A stretch of 64,000 bases of DNA from Portulaca oleracea. Taxonomy: Eukaryota > Streptophyta > Magnoliopsida > Caryophyllales > Portulacaceae. Each line of letters begins with the position of its first letter. The stretch's first letter is position 1. This document shows positions 20,761 to 33,059 of this stretch, one piece after another. Where the stretch lies: NCBI GenBank assembly GCA_029582165.1, contig CM055872.1, positions 27,822,243-27,886,242 of the forward strand. Reading direction: 5' to 3'. The position numbers were made by a program, and so were the translations under genes. The notes beneath the pieces were generated by a model, which was not told where the DNA came from, made no database searches, and saw only the letters and a program-made list of their open reading frames with translations.

Positions 20761-23506
20761 AAAATACGATCCTATATCGTGAAGGAAGCCCGATCTCCAG
20801 TCCATAACCCCGCAGTTGTTACACTGCAGACAAAGTTATCCTCAAACCCGCTTAACGTTTCCACTTGAATTATTTAAACAATATTCAAACTCGACTCACA
20901 ACTCTCAAGTCAAACCATCCCAAGTTATCAAAACCATTAACAAAACTTTGAATAAAAGACCATCCAATTTCTCAACTCAAATAAACCAAGACCACAAACG
21001 AATCAAAAAGATTATCAAAACAGATGGTCGTATTTCCACAAAAGTCCCCTTTCGGGATGCAATTCTCAAAATAGATTATAAAACATCAAAACACATTTAA
21101 AGAGCATCCCGGTGGGGATTAGAGCATAGACAATTACCTGATATACTTCACAGCACAACAAAAGAAGAACACACTTGAGCTCACTAACGTCTCGCACTAA
21201 CTCGGGCCTAGAATAAAAATAATTATCTAATCAAAACGCATTCTAACGAAGTTAGAATTATCTATTAACTACCTAACCCATCCCCTAGGAACACTTAGGT
21301 TCCTAACATTTACGAATTTACACTTAACATCTCTAAGATAACACATAACATGATCACACATTAATTTCACTCAACAATTCTTTATAAATAAACGTAAACA
21401 GAGGACAGATTATAACATTCACATAAAACGGGTCACAACTCGACTTCCCGACATCCTATGGGGCTGGTTCTGGACTTTTCGGAAACCTCGGGATGTCTAC
21501 TAAAACTTCTATGTTGATTGTTAAGCCCAACTCAGTCCCGAAGGACCTCAAAAACACCCGTCTTTCCCATTGGTCCAGATCTGACAGGTTCCGGTAAAAC
21601 GGTTATAACTCGGGCTATACAAATCAAACGTTCGATCCGTAAAATTCCTAAGGTTCCTAACATCTAAGGGAACCTCCAGTTCAAAGGGTTTGATCAAAAG
21701 GTAACTACACTAGCCGTGGCAACCCGATCTTTAGACACTAACAAAACTGTCCCGTTAACGGTAATCAATTAATTTGTTATTTCGGTTCTAACTTTTACCA
21801 AACGGTCTCGGGGTTCTAATTTGGACTCGAAACAGTAGCTAGGGTCTAAGATATAAAGCCCAACCTAACTTAGGTCCAACAATTAAACTTGTAGAAGTAA
21901 ACTTAATTTAGAAAAACATGAAAGACCCTTTAATAACTTTAATAAAACCTAAGGTCATAAAAGAAATAAAAATTACTTAACACATAAATTACTTGACCAA
22001 GATTTTAAAGATTAAAGCATGGATTATTTACAAATAAGTTATAACAAGAGGAAATAATCAAGGATTAAGAATTAATAATCAAGAATCGAATTTAAAGAAC
22101 ATGTGAATATTTAACTAACGATTCAAGAATTTCAAGAACTACTAAAGGTGGTTAACATGTGGGTTTCTTTAATCAAGATTCGGAAAATGACTTAAAAAAT
22201 ATGTAAATAATTATAAAGAACATATAAACATTTAACTTCTAATCAAGAATCCTAAACAAAACTAATTTCTTTTAACCAAGATTAACTCAAGAACCAAGAA
22301 CTAATAAACATAAACTCAACCTAACTTATTTAGGCAAAATTAAACATGAATTACACAAGAAAGAACCCTACGAAATAAAAGAACATAATATTTAACTTAA
22401 TGAAACAAGAAACCTAACTAATTTACAAGAATCAAGAAGACTTAGGTTTTCATGTACAAGAACCATAAAGAACTTAGTAACATTAAACCACTAATCAAGA
22501 ACCTAAGGTTTTAATAGCAAGAAATCAACCTAATTCATGTAACAAACTTAACAAGATTTATTCCTAGGGAACAATAAAGGGCTTAACGATTAAACAACTA
22601 AACATTCAAGAATTTAACCTAAGTAATAAATTTCCAAATTCGTACATACAATAATATTGTGGTCTAACGATTTATGTAAAGAAAATAATGAACATTAAAG
22701 AATCACTTTCAAACCTAATAATCAACTATTACAACCTAAATCTAATTACAATTTATTACATAAAATTACACATATCAAGTAAACAATTTACACATAACAA
22801 TTAGGAAAAATTACACATAATTACAACAAGAAAATAATTACAATTAATTTCTCCTAATTACAAAAATTACAGAAATTAATAACAATAATAATACAAATAT
22901 ATAAATCAGATTATTTACTATTAAAACAAGAAAATAAAAGAAAAAGAAAAAGAAAGAAAAGAATCAGATTAGGGTTAGGCATTAGGGTTAGGGTTAGAGT
23001 TAGGGTTTTTACGCAGTGTTTCTCGCTTTCGGGCAAACGGTCGGGCGGCGCACGACAATGAGGCGGCGGCGAAGAGGCGGCGCGGAAGGTGGTTGTCGGA
23101 CGGCCAGGCGGCAAGGGCGGCGTCGACGTTGGTTTCTCGAGCGGCCAGAGCGCGAGTTCGAGGGCCTTTTCTTCGACGGCGTGGCGGCGCGACGGGCGCA
23201 GCGGCGAGGGTCGCCTGGGGATGAGGCAGCGACGGCGACGCTGGTGGCGACGGTGGTGGCGCCTGGTGGTCGTCCGAGTGCGAAGGAACGGACGAAAAGA
23301 AAAGAGAGAGAGAAAAAGGAAGGAGAGAAAGAGAGGGGTGGACGGTGGTGGCTGCGGTGTCGCGGGTGCCGGGGTGGTTGCCGTTGGTGGCTAGGGCGGC
23401 GATGCTGGTGGTCGGGGCTGCTGGGCGAGAGAGAGCAGGGAGGGAGAGAGAGAGAGCTAGGGTTTTAGGGTTTAGAGAGTTTAGGGTTTTGAGGGGAAAA
23501 AGAGGG

Positions 23507-23513
23507 TTTTATA
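23507..23513 (-). promoter_or_regulatory. TATA box of the 5' LTR
   Basis: TATAAAA on minus within GTATAAAACCC, about 350 bases from the LTR edge at 23860. As the 5' LTR, this would be the copy that starts genomic RNA, running towards lower coordinates. Confidence 0.6.
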
Positions 23514-23860
23514 CTACCCACTTAATTAGGCTCAATTAACTAATCTAATCTAATCCTAATCCAACCCATTTAACAATTAAAAACTGATTTTTTTTAAAAA
23601 CCTAATAATTCTAATAATAGTAATAATAATATTAACACTAATAATCATATAATCACATAGCAAATAATATTCACGTAATTATTCACATGATAATATTAAC
23701 CAGCGGAAATTACTATTCTACCCTTGTTAGCCCCTCAACGGTCCTACGAGCTCAAGCGTTAACATAAATAAACACAAACGAATAATAATAAATAACGAAG
23801 TCAAACCTAACTTACTAACGACGTCACGGTCAACATCGTTGGATTTTTCGGGGTTTTACA

Positions 23861-23907
23861 TATATATATATATCTATGTATGTATGTATGTATGTATGTA
23901 TGTATGT
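23861..23907. repeat. (TA)n then (TATG)n microsatellite
   Basis: A short TA run is followed by TATGTATG repeats directly after the LTR. This is the right half of the tract into which the chromovirus inserted. Confidence 0.85.
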
Positions 23908-24343
23908 AGGTGTCATTATTTTCACCAATTGTATAGCAATAATCTCTACTTTCATTTTGGATTCAAGTGGTCCAAAAAAAATGGATTGTAATAGTACCAA
24001 ATCCAAATCCACCTCCACATTCTTTTTATTTTTTTCATTCATGACCCATATTGTTTTTGCTTTTTTCATTCTTGTGCCCACAAAGGTAATAAAGTATAGT
24101 TACTAAACAAATTTTTAAATTACTTTTTGAGAATCTAAGCAATTATTATAATTTTTTAAAAAGGAATAAAAGTGAAAAAATCCTTAAAAAAATCCTAAAA
24201 ACTGAAATTTTTTTGGAAGAAACGTTGTAAATTCTTTAAAAATTGTGATAAAGTAATATACTAAGTTTTGAATCAAATGCAACTCAAAATCTATTATATT
24301 TAGGGTATGTTATCAATGTTGTCCCACCAGAATCCGATTTTGC
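23908..24343 (-). mobile_element. MITE copy, same family as 33895-34400, inverted
   Basis: TCTACTTTCATTTTGGATTC near the left end, a GGATTGTAATAGTACCAAAT block, and CAAATGCAACTCAAAATCTA near the right end correspond in reverse order and strand to the copy at 33895-34400. There is no coding capacity. The outer TIR at the right is missing, replaced by a TA tract, so the copy is truncated there. Confidence 0.65.
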
Positions 24344-24350
24344 ATATATA

Positions 24351-24390
<40 letters not shown>
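24344..24390. repeat. (TA)n tract at the Helitron 5' junction
   Basis: About 47 bases of TA with one TTT interruption. The Helitron body begins directly after it. Confidence 0.85.
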
Positions 24391-24391
<1 letters not shown>

Positions 24392-25352
24392 TAATTATAA
24401 AAGCAGCTAAGCTAGGTTGTGTCCCAAATATTGATTTCCTATTATGCCCCTGTCTTGATATGCTAATTTGGGTCATGCCCTTGCTGAGTGGACCCTTGAC
24501 TACCTTCGGTCTTCTAGACTCTTCTCCATGTCTCTGTCATCCTCATCCCTCACATTCTGCTCAACCTCGCTCTCTACCTCTTTCTTTCTCAGTAATTGTT
24601 CTGCTTCTTGCCTCACATTCCCAGTAAGAGTAACACTGTCCCAATTTTATTTCCCCGTCGCCGACCGTCCTTCGTTTCATCGTTCCTCCTTCTTCCAGCG
24701 GATCATTTTGCTTTCGATACAGGTTCATAATCATAAGTCGAAAAGGTACCAAACTGAACATACAATAGTTTCAATTTGCTTTTGATTGTGCGTTAATTGC
24801 GAGTTTTGCATGCTAATTTTGTTAATCAAAATCAGAGTCTTTTTCTATAGGTTTAGGTTTAATATGTGACTCTGGTGTTTTGCTTTGATTCGACATTGTT
24901 GTATGCCAATAAAGAACAAATATTGTAGGTTACCCTTATGAAATGGATGACTGCTAACCTGAACAACAACATTCGATGAATCAGTCACTTTGTGTAGTTC
25001 ACCACATATAAGTTTGCTTTGGCCTTTCTTAGAAAATAATTCTCCCTTTTGCATGACTGGGTATTTACAAAATGAAATAATAGTTTAAGAAAAGCTCTTC
25101 GTTTTCTAATTCAAATGAAAGAAGTGCAGGTGTAGTTTCAATATCAAATCTTATGTTTCTCCAGAAAAGGATGGAACTTTATATCATGCCTTGTTTCATT
25201 TTGTGTGGCTTGCTCTACAAACTATCATGCCTTGTTTCTTTTTGTGTGGCTACTCGACTCCATGCGAATACTTGGCAAATAGGATGCTTGGAATATCCTC
25301 TAATTTGGTTTTTGTTGAAGTTGTTCACTACTGTTTTCATGTTTTTGTTTCA

Positions 25353-25564
25353 GTGTTTCCGCTCCCAACTTGCAAGAGTGGACCTACAGGACTTAGACAT
25401 TTGGTAATTTCACCATTTCTGTTAGTATCTTGGAATTTGTTGTTTCCAATTTGGCGCAACTTTCTTCATGTAAAATAATTGAAGGCTCTGGTGTCTGTAG
25501 TTTAGGATTGCTATGGTTAGAAAGTGTGTTGCTCTTCAAGATTCTTATTTGCCTGTTATTAAGG
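25353..25564 (+). pseudogene. Captured exon-like pieces, family not recognised
   Basis: After TGTTTCAG| there is an open piece CFRSQLARVDLQDLDIW ending at a GT donor (about 25403). A second, after CTGTAG|, reads FRIAMVRKCVALQDSYLPVI and ends AAG|GTGAGT (25501-25563). Splice sites look genuine and the sense matches the importin-like exon downstream. I cannot name the source gene, and it may be the same gene as the next piece. Confidence 0.35.
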
Positions 25565-26308
25565 TGAGTTAAGTTTCCTTTGTTTGGGGATAGAACTTTT
25601 ACTTTCCTAGACTAGCTATCACTGTGGTGGACAGCAACATGCAAATTCTTGGGAGAAAAATATATCGTGGAAAAAAATTGCAGGCTTGCTTACTTGAAAG
25701 ACAAAAAGAGAACCAACATTCAGTTGTTTGGTGACTTTACTATTGGCTTTATGCCTCAATTTGGGCTTTTACTTTGTATTGTAAAGGTGTAGGCAATAGC
25801 ATTCAACAACTTACATACTTGAATTAGATAATGTATTTAATTTCTATCAACTCTTTTTGATATTGATAGTTTATTTAATTTGGGCTTTATTGGAGTTTAA
25901 CCATGCTTTTGTTCTTTGGACTAAAATATATCCATTCAGTATTAGTATGATGAAAATAGAATGGTGAAGTAGAGCTTTGTCTACTTGTGTCAAGATTCAA
26001 GGGTTTAGCTTGGTTAGTATGTATAACAACAGAGTTTCATGGATCTGCTTAAAACAGTTGTCCAATATATTGGTTCTTAGCAATGTTGCACATTTTGATG
26101 GATGTTTTAATATTTTCCAGTTTTGAAATTAATCTTTATCCGACATTCATGAAGTAATTTCCTAAGACAATGTCCTCCCTCAAGTTTATTGCTCCATCTG
26201 ACATGATTGATGCAAAAATGTTGCTATGAAGTTGAATTAAGCTTATTAGTGCACTTGTAGCATGCACTAATTGTTTTTGTTTCATTTGAATTTTCTGTGT
26301 TTTGCCAG

Positions 26309-26452
26309 TTTCTTGCTGATTTTAAGAAAGTTGTCAAAGTGGACCTTCTATCAATTAAATTGTTTCAATGCTTCTGTGCAAAAGCGATGGAGTGCATTAG
26401 TTTGGTTGGAGTGGCCATTCGTAAGGAGAAATTCAGAGATGATGTTTAACAG
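26309..26452 (+). pseudogene. Importin-beta3 (IPO5/IMB3)-like exon fragment
   Basis: After TTTGCCAG| the frame reads FLADFKKVVKVDLLSIKLFQ then AKAMECISLVGVAIRKEKFR DDV. The phrase AKAMECISLVG-A--K-KFRDD is a conserved HEAT-repeat segment of importin subunit beta-3 and importin-5, as I recall the family. These proteins carry ribosomal proteins and histones into the nucleus. The frame meets TAA just before the AG|GTATGT donor, so the piece is not translatable onward. It is captured cargo in the Helitron. Confidence 0.6.
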
Positions 26453-27616
26453 GTATGTTAATTATAGGCAAGAGGTGTTTGTGTTTCCTTTTGATTTGTT
26501 CCTATCAGTATTATTTCTTTCCATAACATGTTTTCTTTCACGAATTTGTTTGATTTGGGCTCTGGGTTTGAGTTTTATCATGTATCTGTTTAATAGCAAC
26601 ATCAGTTTCTACAAAATTGTTGATCATTTGTAATTATATGAGCAGTTTGACTTTTTTTTTTTGCCATTTTTTCATCCTATTTGTTAGTCATCTTCATTGT
26701 CAATGTAGCAAGTCTATATATAGTTATGCTTCCTGAATGAATGAGTAAGATTTCAAGAAAGGATCCTTGGGCAGTTTTCACTTGTCACTGTTGTTGGTAG
26801 TTTCCTTCGCACCTGTCATCTCTAATTAGGAAAATGTTTTTGGATGACTCTCAAGTCTCAATAACTTCAGATTTGTTGTTTTCTTGACGTTGCACTCACT
26901 AATTGGTTTGCTATTTTATGTAAAAATAAAAATAAATTCATTTTTGTGTAAAAATAAAGGTCAAAGCATGCACTCCAACTTGGATTATTTTTTAAACCTA
27001 TATTTAATATGCCTAGGATTATATTTGTCATATATTTTTTCCAAAGTGAAGAACAATTTATTTAATATAAATTATTCTACATTTAGAAACTTTGTCCCCC
27101 CCTTTTTTATAGAGTCATGAAAATTTATTCTATCTTTCTTGAAGGACTAGGTAAATAACAACTCTAACTTTTTATTTATACAAATATAGATTTTATATTT
27201 GGATATCAGTAAGCTATTTTTTTTTTTATTGTAAACTGACCAGAAAATATAAGTTTAAAAAAATGTTATGTTCATAAGTATTTTCAGGTCAAAAAATACA
27301 ACTTTTTGCATAGAAAATACAATTTATAGATGAGAAATTATATCATGCATAATTGAAACTGTCCAAAAAAAAAATGAACTTTTAGAATCCTTCAGTACAA
27401 TGATGCATGCACACCAAAGATATTTCAAACTGGTGAATACTTTGGCCAAAGATTCTCCATGTCATTGCAATCACGATCATATAGTGTATGTACGATTTCA
27501 GGGATATGATTTACTAAGTCAAATGGAACCCTTGATACATCAGTACGAACTAAGTTTCTCATTTCCGAAACACTTATGTAGGGAATAAAGAAATTGACTT
27601 TTCTCTTTGTTTGTGT

Positions 27617-27624
27617 CTATATAC

Positions 27625-27680
<56 letters not shown>
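27617..27680. repeat. (TA)n(TG)n microsatellite
   Basis: A short ATATAT run leads into about 45 bases of GT dinucleotides inside the Helitron. Confidence 0.9.
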
Positions 27681-27682
<2 letters not shown>

Positions 27683-28909
27683 TCATGAGAAGCTTATTTA
27701 AGATTAGAGCATCCTGCAAAAAAATAACTATACAATGGAGAGCTACATAGAAACATTAAGCCATGCAAGCCAACTTGGTCTCTATCATAAGAATATTTCC
27801 CCTATTGGTATTCATCTTGTTTGACCGTCTTACTTTGTTTCTTTTTATTTTTGCACAGAAATGTCGCTTTGGAGATGTCAGCGATATTCAAGTGTTGTTG
27901 ACAATTGTGCTAACAACATAGAAGGTTTGTGAACTGAGCTACCTTTAACAGTATTCTTGTGATTGGAGTAGTGGCCATTACGATTATCTGCATGTGTATT
28001 TCTGTGTTAATTTTGTAAAATTATTGCAAAAGGCAAGTAAGGGATATAAATTCCAGGTTGGAAATTCTAAAATGAGTACTGCCATTGAGCATAGGTCTAT
28101 GATACTCTTCAACTACAACAACAAATTCATAAATAATTAGTTCTAGATTTTTGCATTGGGCTCAATCTATAAAAAATGTGGAATAATATTTTTTTGATAT
28201 TTGCAATGATCTTTTAACTACTTATCAAAAAAAGAAAAAAATATCATAGATCCCTTTGATAATTTTATATGCTCCACACAAGAACATATGGAAGAAAGTG
28301 AACTAATGGCTCGACTTGGTACACTTTTGAGTCGACTGTAGCTTGGCTAGAGCTTCTATAGACTCGATTATGACCTGAACCGTTGCTAACTCAATTTCAT
28401 TATTCACGAGAGACCTAGCAACTAAGATTATAAGAAGTAAATGGGAGAGGAAGAGCAAGGGAGTAATCTCCCTTTCTTTATTTTCAGTAAAAATTCTAGG
28501 AATAAAAGTAAATTAACATAAGGTTTATTATCAATAGTAGCTGAGTTTCTAGGGTTGTGCAATTTTAACAAGTTTGCAAAGTTAAGTAGCATTTGTGAAT
28601 TACTTAAAAGCTCAAGTGGCAAAAGTGACTAAATGTCAAACCTCAGTGGCACATAGTCCATTTATGTTGCTTTATTATTACTTAGTATGTTTTCTAAATT
28701 ATCTTAGGAAAGCTTCATTTTTTTTGGGTATCTTATCGAGACATGGAGTGAGGCAGTGATTAGTATAACTGGTAGTTTTGTGTACCTCCTTTTGTAAATG
28801 CATTTAAAGCTACAATATTGTTGAAATTTGATCGTAACCAAGATCGCACATTTGGTGAATCTCTTATCAAATATTGTGTATTGCTATATTATGTATGTTA
28901 TTGTTGCAG

Positions 28910-29009
28910 TGGATTGTTTTTGAATAGGAAGGAAAGTGAACCTAATCCGGTTTTGTTGTATTTACAAGCGAAGGCTGATGAATTGGTAGTTCTGAGTTCT
29001 ACCATCTGA
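28910..29009 (+). pseudogene. Captured terminal exon, unknown gene
   Basis: After TGTTGCAG| the frame reads GLFLNRKESEPNPVLLYLQA then KADELVVLSSTI and a stop. It looks like a 3'-terminal exon in the same orientation as the other Helitron cargo. The rest of the body (26.5-28.8 kb) shows intron-like AT-rich sequence without further recognisable exons. Confidence 0.3.
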
Positions 29010-29294
29010 TCAAGTTCTCCTTACAGCAGCTTAAATGATGTTGCATTTATTGATCGAGTCTATATCTGTATTAGGTGAAGCTCAAAAACCAATATGTCAT
29101 CAAACTTGAATCTATAGGGTAGATATATGTATGTAAATATATGTATATACATAACTCTTGTATAGATCTATATTTGCAATTGTTTCTGTTGACTCATTTT
29201 GTATTTAGTTGAAAGATAAGAATACTAAGATGCTTTTATTTAACAGTTATGATTGTCGGGTCAACGCGTGCGAAGCACGCGCTGGCCAGACTAG

Positions 29295-29693
29295 TATATA
29301 TATATATATACTACAAAGGTTGGTTCTTTTGCTTTATTCAATCTTTTTGAGTTTGATTTGGATTGGAGTAATTGGTTGAAAATTTGTCTTGAACTTCCGA
29401 AGAGTATAAGATACAAGATTTGCTTGGGTGTGACGGCCATCATATATCATACTTGGTTTGAGTGAAATTATTGTATTTTCCAGAATTTGGAAAGGAGTTT
29501 TGAGTGCATTTGTGGTTTCATAATGAATGATGTAAAGTTTAGGCTTAGTGATTAAGCTTTTTTTTTTTCTTCTGGTAGTTTTTTCTCAATTTATTGAGAT
29601 TGTTAGTTTTGGGCTTTTCTTTGTTGCTCCTCTGGGTATGCCTCGAGTATTTTTGTATACTTTGGTTTTAGTAATGGAAAGTCTCACCAATTT

Positions 29694-29698
<5 letters not shown>
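29295..29698. other. Spacer between Helitron and MULE, no gene seen
   Basis: A TA tract directly after the Helitron, then T-rich sequence with no supported reading frame. Confidence 0.4.
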
Positions 29699-29770
<72 letters not shown>

Positions 29771-29772
29771 CA

Positions 29773-29804
<32 letters not shown>

Positions 29805-29830
29805 CATATATATATATATGTATGTATATG

Positions 29831-29918
<88 letters not shown>
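29699..29918. repeat. Compound (TA)n(CATA)n(TATG)n microsatellite
   Basis: 220 bases of TA with CATACATA and TATATG sub-blocks. Frames through it encode Tyr-Ile repeats on both strands, which are not genes. The MULE at 29919 begins at its right edge. Confidence 0.95.
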
Positions 29919-29921
<3 letters not shown>

Positions 29922-30050
29922 AATGGATCATGTAAGCATGCTCTTATGGTGAGCATGTAAGCATGACCCCATCTCCACCATTGGATTTAATCTGATGGTT
30001 GCTGTGTTTTTGGAGAATTTGGATTATTTTTGGAGCAGATCACGTGACTT
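29919..30050 (+). repeat. Left TIR of the 3.8-kb MULE
   Basis: About 130 bases. It includes two direct GCATGTAAGCATG-like copies, then CACCATTGGATTTAATCT and GATCACGTGA. These sub-blocks are shared by all four TIRs of the two related elements. Confidence 0.9.
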
Positions 30051-30343
30051 TCTAATTCTCAGTAGTTGAATATACTGCGCGAGATTGGGGGAAGGTGAGA
30101 GAAATAAACAAAGCAATTCCACAACTTCCATAAACAAAACCCACGCGATCTCTTCGAGGGATACTGCCTAGCTGTTTGTCTTCCATAACTGCGAAGAGCA
30201 AATTTGAACTCAAAAAAGGTGATAGTCCCGCCGGTCATCGACAATTCCAGTCGGCTAGTGCGGCTCGACGGCGGACCTTTTTTACGCCCCATGCTCTGTT
30301 TTTCAAGTCTCTAACTCAAAGTTTTGCTTTAGGGTTCGGCATA

Positions 30344-30408
30344 GAAGAGTTGACTGGGGTGTCCAGAGTAGGCGACGAAGGGAACGACTACCATAAAGAA
30401 ATCTGAAG
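30344..30408 (+). pseudogene. First exon of the Ulp1-class gene (dead)
   Basis: The stretch VSRVGDEGNDYHKEI, just before GTTAGTATT, matches the first exon at 48152-48219 (VSGLGDEGNGFHKEI) of the larger element. The start codon is ATA instead of ATG, and the CGA before the donor is TGA. On the plus strand this shows that the 3.8-kb element lies opposite to the larger one. Confidence 0.7.
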
Positions 30409-31156
30409 GTTAGTATTATGTATGCCATTTTTGTGATTGGTTTTGTTGAATTGTAAAATTCGGATGTTCATGTTAAAGTCGGCTTAACAGTCAATGTTGA
30501 TTTTGATGAGTTAGTCGTTAATTTTGAATTTGAATTGATTTTTAATCCGGAATTTGATTTGTTGCGGTTTGATTTTGAGTGGAGGGAGCTCGATCTCTCT
30601 GCCCATCGCAAAGAGCTCATTTCTCTTCGCTGCAGGTGGTTTAATTTTTCCAGTTTGTTGTCAAATTTGATGACCTTTTTCTTTTTTACAGTACTATATT
30701 TCCATTAGATTGGAGTTACCTGCTTAACCACGCCCTATTTTTGGTGCCCATTTTGCAATAATTTGATGTCCCTTTATGTTTTTTTTAGTGTTTATGTTTT
30801 ATTTCTGGTGTCCATTTCACAATAAATTGATGTCCCTTTGATTTATTTCTAGTCTCCATTTTCAACAATTCAATGTCCATTTCATTCATTTCCAATGTCC
30901 ATCCTTTACTTCCGATGTCCATTTTGCAATAATTTGATGTCACTTTGATTTATTTATGGTGTCTATGCTTACTTGATTTTTGTTATCTCAACATATATAT
31001 ACAATGGCTATTGAGTATTGACCCCCTTACTAGATTGATTTTCACAACTCTGTTGCAAACATTTTTTGCAAAGTACTATGTCAATAAATAAAATCCACTT
31101 TATGCTTGATATTGCGTAGTTATGCTTATAACATCTGTTCAAACACTCGTTTGCAG

Positions 31157-31270
31157 ATCGAGGGGCTAGTGGCTTTGATGAGATGCTACTAATATCATAT
31201 GCTCATGTACGAATCCCACCAAGAGAAGGGACAAGTGTTGAAGAAGGCAAGGTGATGACAGAAACACACA
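31157..31270 (+). pseudogene. Last exon of the Ulp1-class gene (degraded)
   Basis: After TTTGCAG| the sequence GAGGGGCTAGTGGCTTTGA continues to GGACAAGTGTTGAAGAAGGC. It aligns with the terminal exon 43176-43319 (minus) of the larger element, which encodes SEGLLALRRHYCHD. The reading frame is lost. Its plus orientation agrees with the first exon at 30344. Confidence 0.55.
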
Positions 31271-32139
31271 ACTTTCCACCCCCAGCAAGAGCTTTGGATG
31301 ACAATGACAGATATTTTTTATTATTATTTTGATAACTATTTGGGATGTGTTCGCACATGACACATTGCCTCTTTTTCTGTCATATTATAGTCAACAATGG
31401 CTAGTTTGTACTTGACATAAAAAGTATGGAAACAATGTTGTTTTTAGTGATGGTTTTGTGTACAATGTGGTATGTATTGTTTCTTAAGAAGCGATGACCG
31501 TTCTGATGTCCCCTGATACCATGTATGGAATCCCCAAGTTCAGACACAATTTCCCTAGGTGCAACTTACTCATTGTAATGTTTCTATTGCAAACTGATTG
31601 ATCAAGCGATGATTTTGGTATATATAGAGGTGTTGATTTTTTTTTTGCCATTATTTCTGATGTCCATTTTCAATAATTCTGGTGTCCATTGTGGACAACT
31701 TTGAAGTCCTTTTTTGAACAACTTTTGTGCCACTTGAAAACATCTTTGATATCTATTTTCAACAACTTCAATGTCCATTTCCATTAGGAACGACAACAAT
31801 TTTTATTTTTCACAACCTTGATGTCCATTTTGTACGATTTAGATGTCCATTATGAACAATAAGTAACAATGTTGTAAGCTAGGATGATATTGATATATAT
31901 TGTAGTGCATGTTCTTATGCCTACTCCTCTTATCCATTTTGTATAACTTTGATGTCTATTTTGTAAACCTTTGATATCATATCAATAACTAAGTGTTTTA
32001 CTGTCTCACGACTTTGTTGTCCATTTCGTACATATTTGATGTGCATTTTGAATAAATAAGAATATTTAAAGGTTTCTTGTTATTAGTGTATATAATGGTG
32101 TTTATTTTCCAACATATTTTGATGCCCATGCTACTTAAA

Positions 32140-32411
32140 CAAATTGGTGCTGAATCAACAACAACATCTGCAGGAAGTGCCTTGTTCAATTCTAGGAAGT
32201 AGGTTTTAACATCATCTTCTATAAGACAACACTCCCAACAAATGGGGTCGAATAAAATTTTCTTGTCTCTCATGCAGTAGACACTGCTATCCACGTTGTT
32301 TGCCACTGACCGCCAATGTATCTTCAATTGAACATGGTGTTCCTCAGTAACCAACATGTATCTCTTACATCCCACTATATTATGAAGGTGTGATAACAAG
32401 TCCGTTTGCAA
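32140..32411 (-). pseudogene. Ulp1/C48-type protease, catalytic-Cys exon (Ser variant)
   Basis: The minus frame reads VGCKRYMLVTEEHHVQLKIH, WRSVANNVDSSVYCMRDKKI and WECCLIEDDVKTYFLELNKA. It is homologous to 43408-43601. In C48 proteases this spot is N-x-x-DCG-(V/I)-x-x-(M)R, with the nucleophile Cys after Asp. Here the codon is AGC (Ser), and the following Gly is also Ser. The exon is on minus while the first and last exons of the same gene are on plus, so this block has been inverted within the element. Function is unlikely in this copy. Confidence 0.65.
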
Positions 32412-33059
32412 TTAAACAAGTATTCCAACTTTCATTAGGGATTGATAGACATCAATTGACACACAGATGGACATCCATTAACCATAATATCGACATCAAG
32501 TGATATATATACATAGACATGCATTAATCATAATATATACACCAAGTAACACACAAATGGACATTCATTGGTCATAATGTGGACATCAAGCGACACTTAG
32601 AAGAACATCCATTGATCGCAATATGGACATCAAATGAATATTCTCACTAAATGTGTTGTCCATTGGTGTGTTAACAACTAACAAAAGAAATTCATCCATC
32701 GTCGCAACATTATGAATCACCTATACTTGCATCAGATGTCCATTTCCTTGAATGTTGATGACCATTCTCACTAAATGTGTTGTCCATTAGTGTTTTTAAC
32801 AACTAATAAAAGAAATTCATATAGCCCATTGTTGCAACATTATGAATCACATATGCTTGCATCAGATGTCCATTTCATTGAATGTTGATGACCATTCTCA
32901 CTAAATGTGTTGTCCATTAATGTTTTTAACAACTAATAAAAGAAATTCATATAGCCCGTTGTTGCGACATTATGAATCACATATGTTTGCATCAGATGTC
33001 CATTTCATTTAATGCTGATGACCATTCCAACTAAATGTGTTGTCCGTTGGTGTTTTTTA

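Larger units (their letters stand above)
10378..23860 (-). mobile_element. Ty3/gypsy chromovirus (Tekay/Del-like) LTR retrotransposon, complete length, defective
   Basis: Two direct copies of a 3.76-kb LTR flank a minus-strand internal region of about 6 kb. The order is PBS, leader ORF, gag, protease, reverse transcriptase, RNase H, integrase, chromodomain-like end, then a duplicated polypurine zone. RT before integrase defines Ty3/gypsy. The C-terminal pattern VRWANH...EATW...YPHLF is that of the Tekay/Del chromoviruses. The coding region has several frameshifts and nonsense codons, so this copy needs trans help. The LTRs remain highly similar except in two patches, suggesting a young insertion. 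It sits inside a (TA)n tract. Confidence 0.92.
20090..23860 (-). repeat. LTR of the chromovirus (5' LTR in element orientation)
   Basis: A 3771-base direct copy of 10378-14137 with the same TG...CA ends. Most blocks differ by isolated substitutions. Two patches (20768-20845 and 23010-23410) show clustered losses of one to several bases relative to the other LTR. Confidence 0.95.
24391..29294 (+). mobile_element. Non-autonomous Helitron carrying host exon fragments
   Basis: The 3' end is diagnostic: a perfect 7-bp stem (CGCGTGC-GAA-GCACGCG, 29265-29281), nine bases, then CTAG at 29291-29294, followed by T. The 5' edge, TACTAATTATAAAAGCAG after the TA tract, is typical of plant Helitrons, though the exact first base is hidden in TA. 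The 4.9-kb body has no Rep/helicase gene. It holds exon-like pieces with splice signals, including an importin-beta3-like piece. Helitrons move by rolling-circle replication and often pick up gene parts. Confidence 0.8.
30700..33010. repeat. GATGTCCAT motif array
   Basis: GATGTCCATTT and near copies recur through the non-coding interior, for example near 30917, 31660, 31771, 31821, 31842, 32868 and 32996. From about 32440 to 32640 the orientation is reversed (TGGACATCAA). That segment is next to the inverted Ulp1 exon. Confidence 0.8.

Noticed and set aside
29548..29956. Tyr-Ile repeat ORFs on both strands
   Set aside because: Translation of TA and TATG microsatellites. The same applies at 33719-34016, 42753-43067 and 52021-52479.
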